The position numbers and the translations under genes are program-made. Positions 1 to 7,181 of a DNA stretch of 23,400 bases are shown one piece after another. Location: positions 1 to 23,400 of IMG/VR virus record IMGVR_UViG_3300046535_001342. The stretch is one strand, 5' to 3'. The notes under the pieces are model-generated. The model was not told the DNA's origin and ran no database searches. It was given only the letters and a program-made list of their open reading frames with translations. Each line of letters starts with the position of its first letter. The first letter of the stretch is position 1. This DNA comes from a virus.

Positions 1-141
1 ACCCGTCACCGTGCCCTGGTTATAGGTCTTGAACTGTGCCAGGGTGCCTTGCATCGTCTGGCCGCCCTGCACGATTGGCGCAGGCTCGGTGCCGACGATG
101 GCCGAGGCCGCAGGAAGTACTGATATCTTGGCATCAGCCAT
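1..141 (-). CDS. Tail or fibre protein, N-terminus only
   Basis: Partial gene: 47 codons are present and the frame stays open past the left edge of the window. The start ATG at 141 has GGAG nine bases upstream. The protein begins MADAKISVLPAAS and continues with a GTEPAPIVQGG stretch. This resembles the common N-terminus of phage tail fibre or appendage proteins (MADAKISALPAA..., G.E..PIVQGG), which I know from many phage tail genes. It starts three bases after the upstream virion protein gene, at the end of the late operon. The function of the missing C-terminal part cannot be judged. Confidence 0.75.
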   Translation of the reverse strand, partial: MADAKISVLPAASAIVGTEPAPIVQGGQTMQGTLAQFKTYNQGTVTG

Positions 142-144
142 AGT

Positions 145-945
145 CTAAGTCTCCAATAGCAGCCCAGAGGTGCCGTCTTCCTGCAGAATCTTGCCGCCGT
201 CTTCCTTTAGCAAGAAGCCGGTCAAACCGTGGGTGCCCCAAGTAGCCGTGACAAGATTACGAATCGCAGCTGTTGCAGCAGTTGTACAACTAAATGTACC
301 TGACGTCAAGCCTACGTCACAATCACCATAACCACCCTGATAATGATAATTAATAGTGTTATTCACACCAATTCGCAATGTACCAAAGGTTATTGTCAAT
401 ACACTATTGCTATTAGCCATATTTGGCGCGCCTTGATTATCGCGCGAATGATATATAACAAAACCATCAGCAGAACCAGCAATCGGACCAAGTGTCACGG
501 TTGGGTTAGTGCTAGCATTTATATTAGCAGAAGCAATCGGAGTAGATACAAGAGGATTACTACTATATAGATAGCCACCCATATTAGTGGCACCCGCACC
601 TGTAATCGTAACGACTACATCACCCGTTGTTCCTGTAGGAACTAGTGCATAATAAATATAAGAAGCACCGTTAACCTCAGTGCCAGCCTTATCAACAAGA
701 GTAAGCGCTGTACCACCAACAGTAACACTTGATACAGCATGTGCTGCACCACCTTGCCAACTGAAACTAACAATCATAACACGATTGGCAGCAGGAGTAC
801 CAAGAGGAAGTGCTGGCCATGTATATGAACCTGCACCAGCAATACCTTGAATTGCCAATTCAGACTGCATAGTAACACGTGGGCCACCCGCAGCAGCCAC
901 TACGCCGCTAGGGATAGGGAGAGCTATCGCAAGCCCTAATTTCAT
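145..945 (-). CDS. Putative virion/tail protein with GFLL-EDG tail
   Basis: A 266-residue protein rich in G, A, T, S and V, which is typical of beta-rich phage structural proteins. The N-terminus MKLGLAIALP resembles short leaders seen on other phage virion proteins. The C-terminus carries the imperfectly repeated motif GFLLKEDGGKILQEDGTSGLLLE, a pattern (LLxEDGxxxLLxE) found at the ends of many phage tail or decoration proteins. No enzyme motif is seen. It lies between the spike-base-like gene and the tail protein at the left edge, spaced by 3 bases on each side. The start ATG at 945 has only a weak upstream GGTGA. It could be an appendage or tail-tip component; the exact role is unknown. 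Confidence 0.65.
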   Translation of the reverse strand: MKLGLAIALPIPSGVVAAAGGPRVTMQSELAIQGIAGAGSYTWPALPLGTPAANRVMIVSFSWQGGAAHAVSSVTVGGTALTLVDKAGTEVNGASYIYYALVPTGTTGDVVVTITGAGATNMGGYLYSSNPLVSTPIASANINASTNPTVTLGPIAGSADGFVIYHSRDNQGAPNMANSNSVLTITFGTLRIGVNNTINYHYQGGYGDCDVGLTSGTFSCTTAATAAIRNLVTATWGTHGLTGFLLKEDGGKILQEDGTSGLLLET

Positions 946-948
946 TAA

Positions 949-1176
949 TCACCAAACACGAACAAGTGAAGCAGCAGAGGAGGCAGCTTTAATCTGTCTA
1001 AACCGCATAATAAGAGTCTGGCCAGCCGTGACAGCAAAAGTAACGGTATCACCACCTTCTGTCACCATGACAACCGTACCACTACCCCCACAAACAAGTG
1101 CAGAACCAAATTGCTCAGTTGTATCACTGGGTGTTACAGTAGCTGCATGCGTTGGGATTTGATCATTGAGTGCCAT
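949..1176 (-). CDS. Spike base protein-like (RCAP_Rcc01079 type)
   Basis: A 75-residue protein. The order HAATVTPSDTTEQF (residues 10-23), a central TEGGDTVTFAVTAGQ and a C-terminal RQIKAASSAASLVRVW matches the short proteins called spike base, RCAP_Rcc01079 family (HA..VTPSD..., T.GG.TVTF....G..LP.R...V.ATGT.AT.I...W). In the Rhodobacter gene transfer agent this family sits at the base of head spikes. The shorter proteins in phages are probably attached to capsid or tail. The start ATG at 1176 has GTGAGGATC upstream, overlapping the TGA stop of the mini-ORF before it. The assignment rests on remembered family features, not a database search. Confidence 0.6.
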   Translation of the reverse strand: MALNDQIPTHAATVTPSDTTEQFGSALVCGGSGTVVMVTEGGDTVTFAVTAGQTLIMRFRQIKAASSAASLVRVW

Positions 1177-1183
1177 GTGATCC

Positions 1184-1243
1184 TCACTTAAAAATCGGCT
1201 TATTTGTAGCAGGTTTTGGAGGCTTTGAAGGTTTCTTTGCCAT
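1184..1243 (-). CDS. 19-residue Lys/Pro-rich mini-ORF
   Basis: The peptide is MAKKPSKPPKPATNKPIFK. The ATG shares its A with the TAA stop of the adaptor gene (TAATG overlap) and has GAGGAA six bases upstream. Its stop lies within the ribosome site of the next gene. It therefore fills an otherwise empty 66-base gap exactly, with good signals at both ends. The peptide is strongly basic and proline-rich with no recognisable domain. It may be a real micro-protein, or a spacer ORF that keeps ribosomes coupled between adaptor and spike-base genes. It has seven Lys and five Pro in 19 residues. Confidence 0.5.
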   Translation of the reverse strand: MAKKPSKPPKPATNKPIFK

Positions 1244-1860
1244 TAGAATTTCCTCAATAGTGGGGTTGAACCAAGTTTAATACGTTTTGAACCTTGAGTA
1301 TAGGCTTCTAAAGTACTGTCGTATTTGGCTTGCCATACAGCCATACGATCATCTTCGATCATATAAGGTGCAGCTTCAAGACACGCCGCATATAAGTACA
1401 AATCTGCATAAAAGTCCGTATAATAGTTACTGGGTATGCCAGGTGATAACGTTGGCTGAAAAGAATAGTAATCTAGAGTTATAACACTCGGAGTAACAGA
1501 CGGGGGTGGCCATGCATACAATTCCATACCATAGATAGCATACAATTTCATATCTTTATTATTTTCAGCTTTTATACGCAATACATCTGCCTTAGTAGCA
1601 GCATTATATTGTTTATCAGCATAATCCAAAACTTGTATAACTTTATTAAAATTAGTGGGAAGTGCATACAAATAATCATAATCTGGATAGGCAAGAGGAA
1701 TGTCATTAGTCACTTCAAGTTCAGGTGCCTCAAGTTCCCGATTAAGCCTATATGTGGCTAGATTCAAGAACGTAGCAATTTTAGAGTCAGAATAATCATC
1801 AGCATCCAAAAAGTCCCTGACGCCTGCTATCCAACCAGCATATCCAGTAAAGATTGGCAT
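1243..1860 (-). CDS. Phage adaptor / head-tail connector protein
   Basis: A 205-residue protein resembling phage adaptor proteins of the SU10 type, which form the ring beneath the portal and join head to tail. Visible family features are the N-terminal helical part (WIAGVRDFLDADDYSD...IATFLNLATYRLNRELEAPEL), then a beta part with LPTNFNKVIQV, and a late aromatic stretch YYTDFYADLYLYAACLEAAPYM, ending in a helix with AVWQAKYDSTLEAY. This is the usual layout for the family (minor-ring helix bundle, beta insert, helix bundle). Start ATG at 1860 with AAGGGA upstream. It lies three genes after the capsid gene, the normal position for a connector. The assignment is by pattern and context. Confidence 0.7.
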   Translation of the reverse strand: MPIFTGYAGWIAGVRDFLDADDYSDSKIATFLNLATYRLNRELEAPELEVTNDIPLAYPDYDYLYALPTNFNKVIQVLDYADKQYNAATKADVLRIKAENNKDMKLYAIYGMELYAWPPPSVTPSVITLDYYSFQPTLSPGIPSNYYTDFYADLYLYAACLEAAPYMIEDDRMAVWQAKYDSTLEAYTQGSKRIKLGSTPLLRKF

Positions 1861-1862
1861 GA

Positions 1863-2174
1863 CTATCCCTTAGTAGAAAACTTAATATTATCAGCAAAAT
1901 ATCGCCTAACACGACGTTTTGCTTCAGGAGTAGAAGACATCATATCTATACCTTCTTCACGCATAACACGTTCAATTTCTAAGTTAGGAATCGAGCCCAT
2001 TTTACGCCATTTACGCTCTACTGACCAGCCATTATTACCCATTGCACGTTCATGAGCAAGTTCATCCAGAAGCGGTTCTACATCCTCTGTATTCTTAATT
2101 GTCAAAATTTTAAGGGAATCATCCCAAAATTCTTCAACAATCTGTCCAATAACTGGATCGTAATACTTACTCAT
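1863..2174 (-). CDS. Small head-module protein, unknown function
   Basis: A 103-residue protein that I cannot assign. It is mostly charged and helical, with a central segment SVERKWRKMGSIPNLEIERVMREEGIDMMSSTPEAKRRVRRY. The IPN...EEGID arrangement recalls small conserved proteins found between capsid and connector genes in other podovirus-type and siphovirus-type phages. It overlaps the preceding gene by 8 bases and ends 2 bases before the adaptor gene, so it is translated as part of the late operon. A role in head completion or assembly is likely from position only. Confidence 0.6.
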   Translation of the reverse strand: MSKYYDPVIGQIVEEFWDDSLKILTIKNTEDVEPLLDELAHERAMGNNGWSVERKWRKMGSIPNLEIERVMREEGIDMMSSTPEAKRRVRRYFADNIKFSTKG

Positions 2175-2466
2175 GTTTACCCTTTGAAGGCTTATCCTCT
2201 TCCTTATCGAGCAAAGGATGACGTTTGGAAGCTTTCTCTACCGCCCCAACAATTGCCGCAGCTGCCTTATCCATGGCCACGGTTTCCAAAGTACGGCGCT
2301 CGGGGCCGTAGTCGGGACGGGCTGAAAGAGGGGCGTCTGTTACTTCTTGAACAAGTACCTGCATACCAACTAGATAATTGGCCGTATTTGGCTCTACTTC
2401 CAAAATCGAACCAACGTTCCAGTAAGCATCGTCATAACAAAAAGGCTTCAAAACCTTGACCAACAT
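2167..2466 (-). CDS. Small head-module protein, KVLKPF-type
   Basis: A 99-residue protein. The N-terminal 40 residues (LVKVLKPFCYDDAYWNVGSILEVEPNTANYLVGMQVLV) look like the small barrel found in many short phage head-region proteins, which carry a pattern such as V.KPF...G..Y..G..VE....A..L...G. The second half is helical and the C-terminus is very Lys/Glu-rich (LLDKEEDKPSKGKHE). It is the first gene after the capsid stem-loop; the start ATG at 2466 has AAGGA ten bases upstream. No catalytic motif. It may be a head-associated protein; this is inferred from position and length. Confidence 0.55.
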   Translation of the reverse strand: MLVKVLKPFCYDDAYWNVGSILEVEPNTANYLVGMQVLVQEVTDAPLSARPDYGPERRTLETVAMDKAAAAIVGAVEKASKRHPLLDKEEDKPSKGKHE

Positions 2467-2489
2467 GACTAGATTTCCTTACAAAGATT

Positions 2490-2513
2490 GGGCCGGAGTT
2501 TATTCCCCGGCCC
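2490..2513 (-). terminator. Stem-loop after capsid gene, leaky terminator
   Basis: On the minus strand the arms GGGCCGGGG and CTCCGGCCC pair over 9 bp (one G-T pair) around an AATAAA loop, 8 bases after the capsid stop codon. The following bases are AATCTTTG, with only a short T run, so termination would be partial. A strong GC stem right behind the major capsid gene is common in phages. It could lower expression of the genes after it relative to the capsid, or protect the 3' end of the capsid message. Confidence 0.7.
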
Positions 2514-2521
2514 ACTAGTAA

Positions 2522-3499
2522 TTACGTTAGAGCAGTAATAATGCCATGTGCAGCTTCGTTACCTACCTCAATACCGCCCTCCCAAATAATCAGGCGAGCT
2601 TCAGAGTGACCGGTCACAGCCAACTCTTTCTGGCGGGTAGATTGCAGATCCTTAATGCTTACATATTCTGGGTCAATAAGCATCATCGTAGCTGCATTAG
2701 AAAAACGATCTGGAACAATCTGAATCTCACCAAAGTCAGATTCATAGAAGTCAATTGAATTGATCAACTTCTTGTCGTCCCCATCCTTGTACTTGGTAGA
2801 ATACCCAGTAAAGGTCTTGGAGATAGTACGCTTTACGCTAGCTCCACAAAGACCGTACTTTGGTTCACCACCAGAAGTCCAGCATGCTTGAATAACAGTA
2901 TTCAGCATGTCTTCAGTGATAGTACGAGTCGTTCCAGGAACATGGGCAAGATTCGGATAGCCATCAGTCGTACCTGACAGCGTAGGAGCAGCACCAGTCG
3001 CAGCACCACGCGAAGCATTGGTAATGATAAAACATTCAAAACCAGCAGTTTCACGAGTCGTTGCACCATCAGCTGCACCAGGAATAGCTGGCAGATTGGC
3101 AAGGAGACGATACTCCTTGTCACGCTTTAGTTCCTTAAGTTTATAGGTGACTTGCTTAGAAAGCTTCTCAATATTCGCTGCACCGTTAATGACATTAGCG
3201 GTATCAGAAACACGCACCAACTTATCCATAATCTGGGTATAATTGGCACGACGAGAAGCAACGTTAGCCGCGTCTACAGCAGGAGCATCATCACCTTCTG
3301 CAACCTTGTTAGCGGTATCAACTGCCGCCAACGTGAGCAAGGGCCATTCAAATTTATCATTCGTAGCCTTGCTTCCCTGACCAGCAATCTTGCTTAGAAA
3401 GGGAGTTTCAGTCGGAGAAATAAGATTCTCCATGTCTGAAAGATCTTCGCGGATAGTCTTCGAATCATACGTCTGTAGTGCTGCAGCATTGACAGCCAT
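2522..3499 (-). CDS. Major capsid protein, SU10/DUF5309 type
   Basis: A 325-residue protein with the pattern of SU10-type major capsid proteins (DUF5309 family, HK97 fold). The N-terminus has YDSKTIREDLSDMENLISPTETPFLSKIAGQGSKATNDKFEW; the phrase ISPTETPFLS followed by a K..EW segment is characteristic of the family. Later features are residues 85-95 (ANYTQIMDKLVRVS), a helix rich in Lys (LSKQVTYKLKELKRDKEYRLL), a glycine-rich loop around 150-190 and a C-terminal HSEARLIIWEGGIEVGNEAAHG. Start ATG at 3499 with GGAG eight bases upstream. It follows the scaffold gene and precedes a strong stem-loop. This is one of the clearest assignments in the window. Confidence 0.9.
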   Translation of the reverse strand: MAVNAAALQTYDSKTIREDLSDMENLISPTETPFLSKIAGQGSKATNDKFEWPLLTLAAVDTANKVAEGDDAPAVDAANVASRRANYTQIMDKLVRVSDTANVINGAANIEKLSKQVTYKLKELKRDKEYRLLANLPAIPGAADGATTRETAGFECFIITNASRGAATGAAPTLSGTTDGYPNLAHVPGTTRTITEDMLNTVIQACWTSGGEPKYGLCGASVKRTISKTFTGYSTKYKDGDDKKLINSIDFYESDFGEIQIVPDRFSNAATMMLIDPEYVSIKDLQSTRQKELAVTGHSEARLIIWEGGIEVGNEAAHGIITALT

Positions 3500-3628
3500 G
3501 AGAGTTCTCCAGTGATTTTTAAGTTACAGTTCATCTTAACTGAAGCCTTAAATCCCTAGCTCTAGGCTGTCGTGGCTAGCTTCAAAGTACTGCTATTGAG
3601 AGTAATCCTAGCTTTGCGGCTGTCGTGA
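3500..3628 (-). promoter_or_regulatory. Paired stem-loops upstream of capsid gene
   Basis: The 129-base gap between scaffold and capsid genes is the only sizeable gap inside the late operon. Read on the minus strand it holds AGTAATC...GATTACT (7-bp arms) and then TGAAGC...GCTTCA (6-bp arms) with a nested CTAGC...GCTAG. Both structures contain the same ten bases CACGACAGCC (plus strand GGCTGTCGTG at 3567-3576 and 3618-3627), each followed by a GCTAGG or GCTAGGG sequence. A smaller hairpin CAGTT...AACTG comes next, before the capsid ribosome site. No convincing sigma-70 promoter is seen. Possible roles are an RNA stability or processing site, or a protein-binding leader that sets capsid level. 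Confidence 0.55.
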
Positions 3629-4570
3629 TTACTTTTTGCGGTCTACAATAAGCAGTGCAGCGATATCATCTACTTTACCAGAAGACTTTGCTTTATTAAG
3701 CAAGGCCTGCTGAATCTTGCGATTTTTATCCATTGCATTAGTTGCAGTAGATTTTCCAGTTGGGCGAAGCATACCTTTAAGTTGCTGTGCAGCCGGTTTT
3801 GGCATTTTCTGTTTACCCACATGATTCATCCACTGAACAGCAGCATGCAACACACGCATTGCACGTGGATCAACAACTTCATCAACTTCCTTTGGGGAAT
3901 AGCCAAATTCACCAGCTACTCTAACAAAATCAGAAAGAATAACCTTAGCCTTTTCAGGGTCTTTAAGCTCAGGAATGTATCGGACAAGTTCCTGGGCACC
4001 TTCCTTGGCTTTCTCCTGAATAATATTCACATTCAGCATTTCTTGTTGGTCAGCCAAAGCTTGCTGCTGTCTACGAATACTATCTCGACGCGCTTCATTT
4101 TCTCGTTGTTTATCACGCTCAAGCAAATAACGTCCCGGGTCCTTAGCTCGAAGCTCATCCCAGTTAATATTCGGGCTAGCATTTTCAGCAATAAAAGCAT
4201 CCAACTGCTTTAGACGCTCAACCTGGATATTCAAATTCTTTTGCAATTCACCAGTATAAGTGTACATATACTGACGGGCTGCATTAGCTTCCTGGAGTCG
4301 CTTCTCAATAGCGCCTTCGCCAGCAAACCTAGCTTTTAGATCCTTGATCTTTACAGGCTTAGTCTCATTATCAACCGTAACATCAATTTCAAGTTCATCT
4401 ACATTGACGTCTTCATCAGATGCTTCTTCTGTTTCTTCTTGTTTATCTGTAGTCTCTGATTCTGTACTTTCCTGTACAACTTCCTCTTCTGAATCTTCTT
4501 CAGTCCCGGTCTCATCGGCAGGTTCTCCACCTACAACCATCATTTTAGCAATTTCATCAATATCAGGCAT
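3629..4570 (-). CDS. Capsid scaffolding protein
   Basis: A 313-residue protein with the composition and position of a phage scaffold. The first 65 residues are extremely acidic (runs of E, D, S, T), the middle (about 85-190) is a long charged helix with predicted coiled coil (RLQEANAARQYMYTYTGELQKNL..., ERDKQRENEARRDSIRRQQQALADQQEM), and the C-terminus is basic (KNRKIQQALLNKAKSSGK). Scaffold proteins typically use a basic C-terminus to bind the capsid protein. It lies between portal and capsid genes, the usual scaffold place. Start ATG at 4570 has AAGGA upstream and overlaps the previous gene by 8 bases. No protease motif is seen. Confidence 0.8.
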   Translation of the reverse strand: MPDIDEIAKMMVVGGEPADETGTEEDSEEEVVQESTESETTDKQEETEEASDEDVNVDELEIDVTVDNETKPVKIKDLKARFAGEGAIEKRLQEANAARQYMYTYTGELQKNLNIQVERLKQLDAFIAENASPNINWDELRAKDPGRYLLERDKQRENEARRDSIRRQQQALADQQEMLNVNIIQEKAKEGAQELVRYIPELKDPEKAKVILSDFVRVAGEFGYSPKEVDEVVDPRAMRVLHAAVQWMNHVGKQKMPKPAAQQLKGMLRPTGKSTATNAMDKNRKIQQALLNKAKSSGKVDDIAALLIVDRKK

Positions 4571-4796
4571 GTTCGATCATCCTTACATCATTTGCTAATT
4601 TTACTAGACGTCCACGAAACATATCAACCATTTTAGATTCTAGATACTTTTCTTCTCGAGTAATTGGATCCTCTGAATTAACCATTTCATACGCAATATC
4701 AAGCTTAATAGACTTCATAATTGCATCAAAATCAGGATGGTCAACCAGTGCCCTAATCATTTGTTGACGGCGTACTTCAAGCTCAGTCAGGGACAC
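4563..4796 (-). CDS. Small protein between portal and scaffold
   Basis: A 77-residue helical protein, not recognised. It is charged (LTELEVRRQQMIRALVDHPDFDAIMKSIKLDIAYEMVNSEDPITREEKYLESKMVDMF). The start is GTG at 4796 with a strong AAGGAGG five bases upstream; it overlaps the portal gene end by 14 bases and the scaffold start by 8 bases. Similar short genes occur at this place in other phages with P22-type portals. It may help head assembly; this is inferred from context only. Confidence 0.65.
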   Translation of the reverse strand: MSLTELEVRRQQMIRALVDHPDFDAIMKSIKLDIAYEMVNSEDPITREEKYLESKMVDMFRGRLVKLANDVRMIEHA

Positions 4797-6939
4797 CAGA
4801 TCCTCCTTCTATATCTTTAGCAGCTTGAGCCTCCAATGAAGCATCGAGTTGCTGTTTGGTGGCCTGGACTTTAGCTACGTTTACAGTGAAGTCCAACAAA
4901 GCTTTATCGCGCTCAAGATCATCTTTCATAACCATTTGAGTCTTATCTACTTGAGTCTTAGCCGTAACAGTAGCCAACTGCATTCTAAGGTCTTGTATCT
5001 GACCTTGATATTTACGATTAGTTTCAGCCATATCCGTTTGATACTTAAGTTGAGCCTTCTGGGCTTCAACTTGTACCATTTGCACCATAGCCTTTTGTGA
5101 ATCAACTTGAGCTTGCAAGGCCTGCTGTTGCATAGATTGCTGGGCCTGTTGAGCTTGCTGGCTCTGTTGCTGAGCTTGCTGGTCAAAAGCCTTGATCTGG
5201 TCAGGCGGTATAAATGGAAAATACTTATCATAATCCCGAATACCAGACAAACGAAGAATAGTCTTAAGACTCTCCCTCACTTGCGCCCAACCACATACCG
5301 TATTGGAATAACCAAACTTCTCCATAATCTGCATCTGCATGGGGAGAAGTTGCGCCAGTGTCTGTTTCTTTTCGTCAATTTGCCCAGAACCTAGTCCAAC
5401 ATTTGATCTAATATTTAGTTGATCATGCCACATTGTTGGATCAACCTGATAGAAACCATCAGGAAGCGATATAGACTGTTTGTCCTTAATAATGTAGATA
5501 GCAGTTTTCAGTATGCACATCATCATACTGGTTACACCAGTCTCAGCCAAATTCCGTGCCATCATTTCGACACGAGCATCTGAGCCTTGGACTGCAGCCT
5601 GAGCAGCTACATGTGTGGTAGATTGCAATGCATCTGGATCAATACCTTGTGACATACGAGTAACGCCAGTACGTTGCTCAGTAATCGTATTCAAATATTC
5701 TAAAACCGGGAGCGTCTGACCAGCCACAAATGGAGTCGTTAATTCATTAATCTGACCCATTTGTCGTACACGAACAATCGAACCGATCTGACCATTCATC
5801 AGATCCTCAAGGTTCACCATTGTCTCATTGGCTTCAGTACGGGGGCTATTTACCAAAGCTACGTTATCAATAATGCCCCGCATAATTGCAGTTTGAGCAT
5901 CTTGATCCTGTATTGTGTCTTCAGCTAGACATATCGGGTGCAATACATGTGGTTGTAGATCGGATTTAAAGATAGCATATGGTGCAAAGTTAGCTGGCTC
6001 ATCTGCCAGCAACTCATAGCCTGTACCGCCCAGAACCAAACGACGAAGTTCGGCAATGCCATCTCCATCAGCGTCGATCCTTATGAAAGCAGTGGTGATT
6101 CCAATCACTCGAGCAGATGGATCAATACTACCAGTATCGTGATCATCAATATCAGTGAAATTATCGCCGTGCCGTTCAGTGTTCTCAGCATTATAGGAAT
6201 AGTTATCTAGATCCTTGACTTTATCAAAGTCAAAGCCAGCTGATACCATTTCTGATACAGTTTTATTCTCCCGACGACCACAGACATAAGCATCGTCTAC
6301 ACAAATCGCATTCGAATTAATAAAGAACTCTTCCGGTGGGATAGCCACCAAGCTCCACTTAACTTTCTTGCGCAGCTTGGTTATAACGGTCTCTTTACCA
6401 TCCGACTCGGTAGGTTGACCCTGCATCATGGGTATTACATTGTTGTCAGTCGGAGGAGGCATCGTGTAGACAGTGTGAACAGGAACGTCCACCTTCTCAG
6501 CATAGACTTCCATAACCCCAATTTTGGCCTTCAAACTGTCCGTCATTGCCTCTATAAGGGCAGTATAGCCACCATATTTGCCATACACATTATTACAATA
6601 TTTAGTGGCTTGAGAACAAATTAGCTGATCCTCTTCATAATCAGACCAGAATTCACCAATATCGTCAGTTTGAGTAAAAACGCGGGCTAAGGATGGAATC
6701 ACAGACTTAACTGTATCCCGGACCTTAGAAACTACAATCTGTGATCGCCCAGGTGTAGCAGGTATGTCCGTTTCTCCGCGATAATAACGATCCGCTTTCT
6801 CACGTTCCCCTTGCAATTGCCGAGCAGTATAGTCTATAGCCGCTTCAATTGCTGAAAAAGCAATCTGCTGCACATCCTCAGGCTTAAGGGCCCTAAGTTG
6901 TGGATATGTTTCAGATACTGGGTCGTTTTTACCGAACAC
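4783..6939 (-). CDS. Portal protein, P22 type
   Basis: A 718-residue protein close in length to the P22 portal (about 725). It forms the dodecameric ring through which DNA enters the head. Features: an N-terminal helical region with ERADKYYRGE-like sequence (QGEREKADRYYRGE), SQIVVSKVRDTVKSVIPSLARVFTQTDDIGEF typical of the P22-portal family, a central wing and stem part with RTEANETMVNLEDLMNG, and the C-terminal 130 residues rich in Gln (from about residue 588), predicted as coiled coil, matching the barrel of long portals. The start is GTG at 6939, overlapping the Tad2-like stop codon as TAGTG, with GGGGGAA upstream. Confidence 0.88.
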   Translation of the reverse strand: MFGKNDPVSETYPQLRALKPEDVQQIAFSAIEAAIDYTARQLQGEREKADRYYRGETDIPATPGRSQIVVSKVRDTVKSVIPSLARVFTQTDDIGEFWSDYEEDQLICSQATKYCNNVYGKYGGYTALIEAMTDSLKAKIGVMEVYAEKVDVPVHTVYTMPPPTDNNVIPMMQGQPTESDGKETVITKLRKKVKWSLVAIPPEEFFINSNAICVDDAYVCGRRENKTVSEMVSAGFDFDKVKDLDNYSYNAENTERHGDNFTDIDDHDTGSIDPSARVIGITTAFIRIDADGDGIAELRRLVLGGTGYELLADEPANFAPYAIFKSDLQPHVLHPICLAEDTIQDQDAQTAIMRGIIDNVALVNSPRTEANETMVNLEDLMNGQIGSIVRVRQMGQINELTTPFVAGQTLPVLEYLNTITEQRTGVTRMSQGIDPDALQSTTHVAAQAAVQGSDARVEMMARNLAETGVTSMMMCILKTAIYIIKDKQSISLPDGFYQVDPTMWHDQLNIRSNVGLGSGQIDEKKQTLAQLLPMQMQIMEKFGYSNTVCGWAQVRESLKTILRLSGIRDYDKYFPFIPPDQIKAFDQQAQQQSQQAQQAQQSMQQQALQAQVDSQKAMVQMVQVEAQKAQLKYQTDMAETNRKYQGQIQDLRMQLATVTAKTQVDKTQMVMKDDLERDKALLDFTVNVAKVQATKQQLDASLEAQAAKDIEGGSGVPD

Positions 6940-7181
6940 TAATCATCTTCCCCCATAACATCTTTTCTATTCAATGTAAACCAATCATCGGCTAGTATAT
7001 CAGTTTGTGATGCAAGCCACGGTACATTTTTATCCTGTACCGTTTTCATATAAAGATAGGGCAAATCGACATCAACCTCGGGTTTATACAATCCAACCCA
7101 CATACCCTTACCATTCCAACCACTACGAGCGACCAAATGCCCGCGTTTAATCTCATCCAAAGCTATACTGAAGGTACTCAT
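6939..7181 (-). CDS. tad2: Tad2-like anti-Thoeris protein (DUF2829)
   Basis: An 80-residue protein matching DUF2829. The hallmark blocks are ARSGWNGKGMWVGL (residues 18-31), PYLYMKT (41-47) and VPWLASQTDILADDW (53-67). Family members called Tad2 bind and sequester the cyclic ADP-ribose signal of Thoeris defence (1''-3' gcADPR); some also bind CBASS signals. That knowledge comes from the family; activity here is inferred. The gene is inserted between the large terminase (4-base ATGA overlap) and the portal (TAGTG overlap), so it is translated with the late genes. The length is normal for the family and no key block is missing. Late timing is odd for a counter-defence gene, though read-through from other promoters is possible. 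Confidence 0.88.
   Translation of the reverse strand: MSTFSIALDEIKRGHLVARSGWNGKGMWVGLYKPEVDVDLPYLYMKTVQDKNVPWLASQTDILADDWFTLNRKDVMGEDD

Noticed and set aside
4344-4598. Plus-strand Ser-rich frame
   Set aside because: It is the complement of the acidic repeats of the scaffold gene; Glu/Asp/Thr codons read backwards give Ser/Thr.
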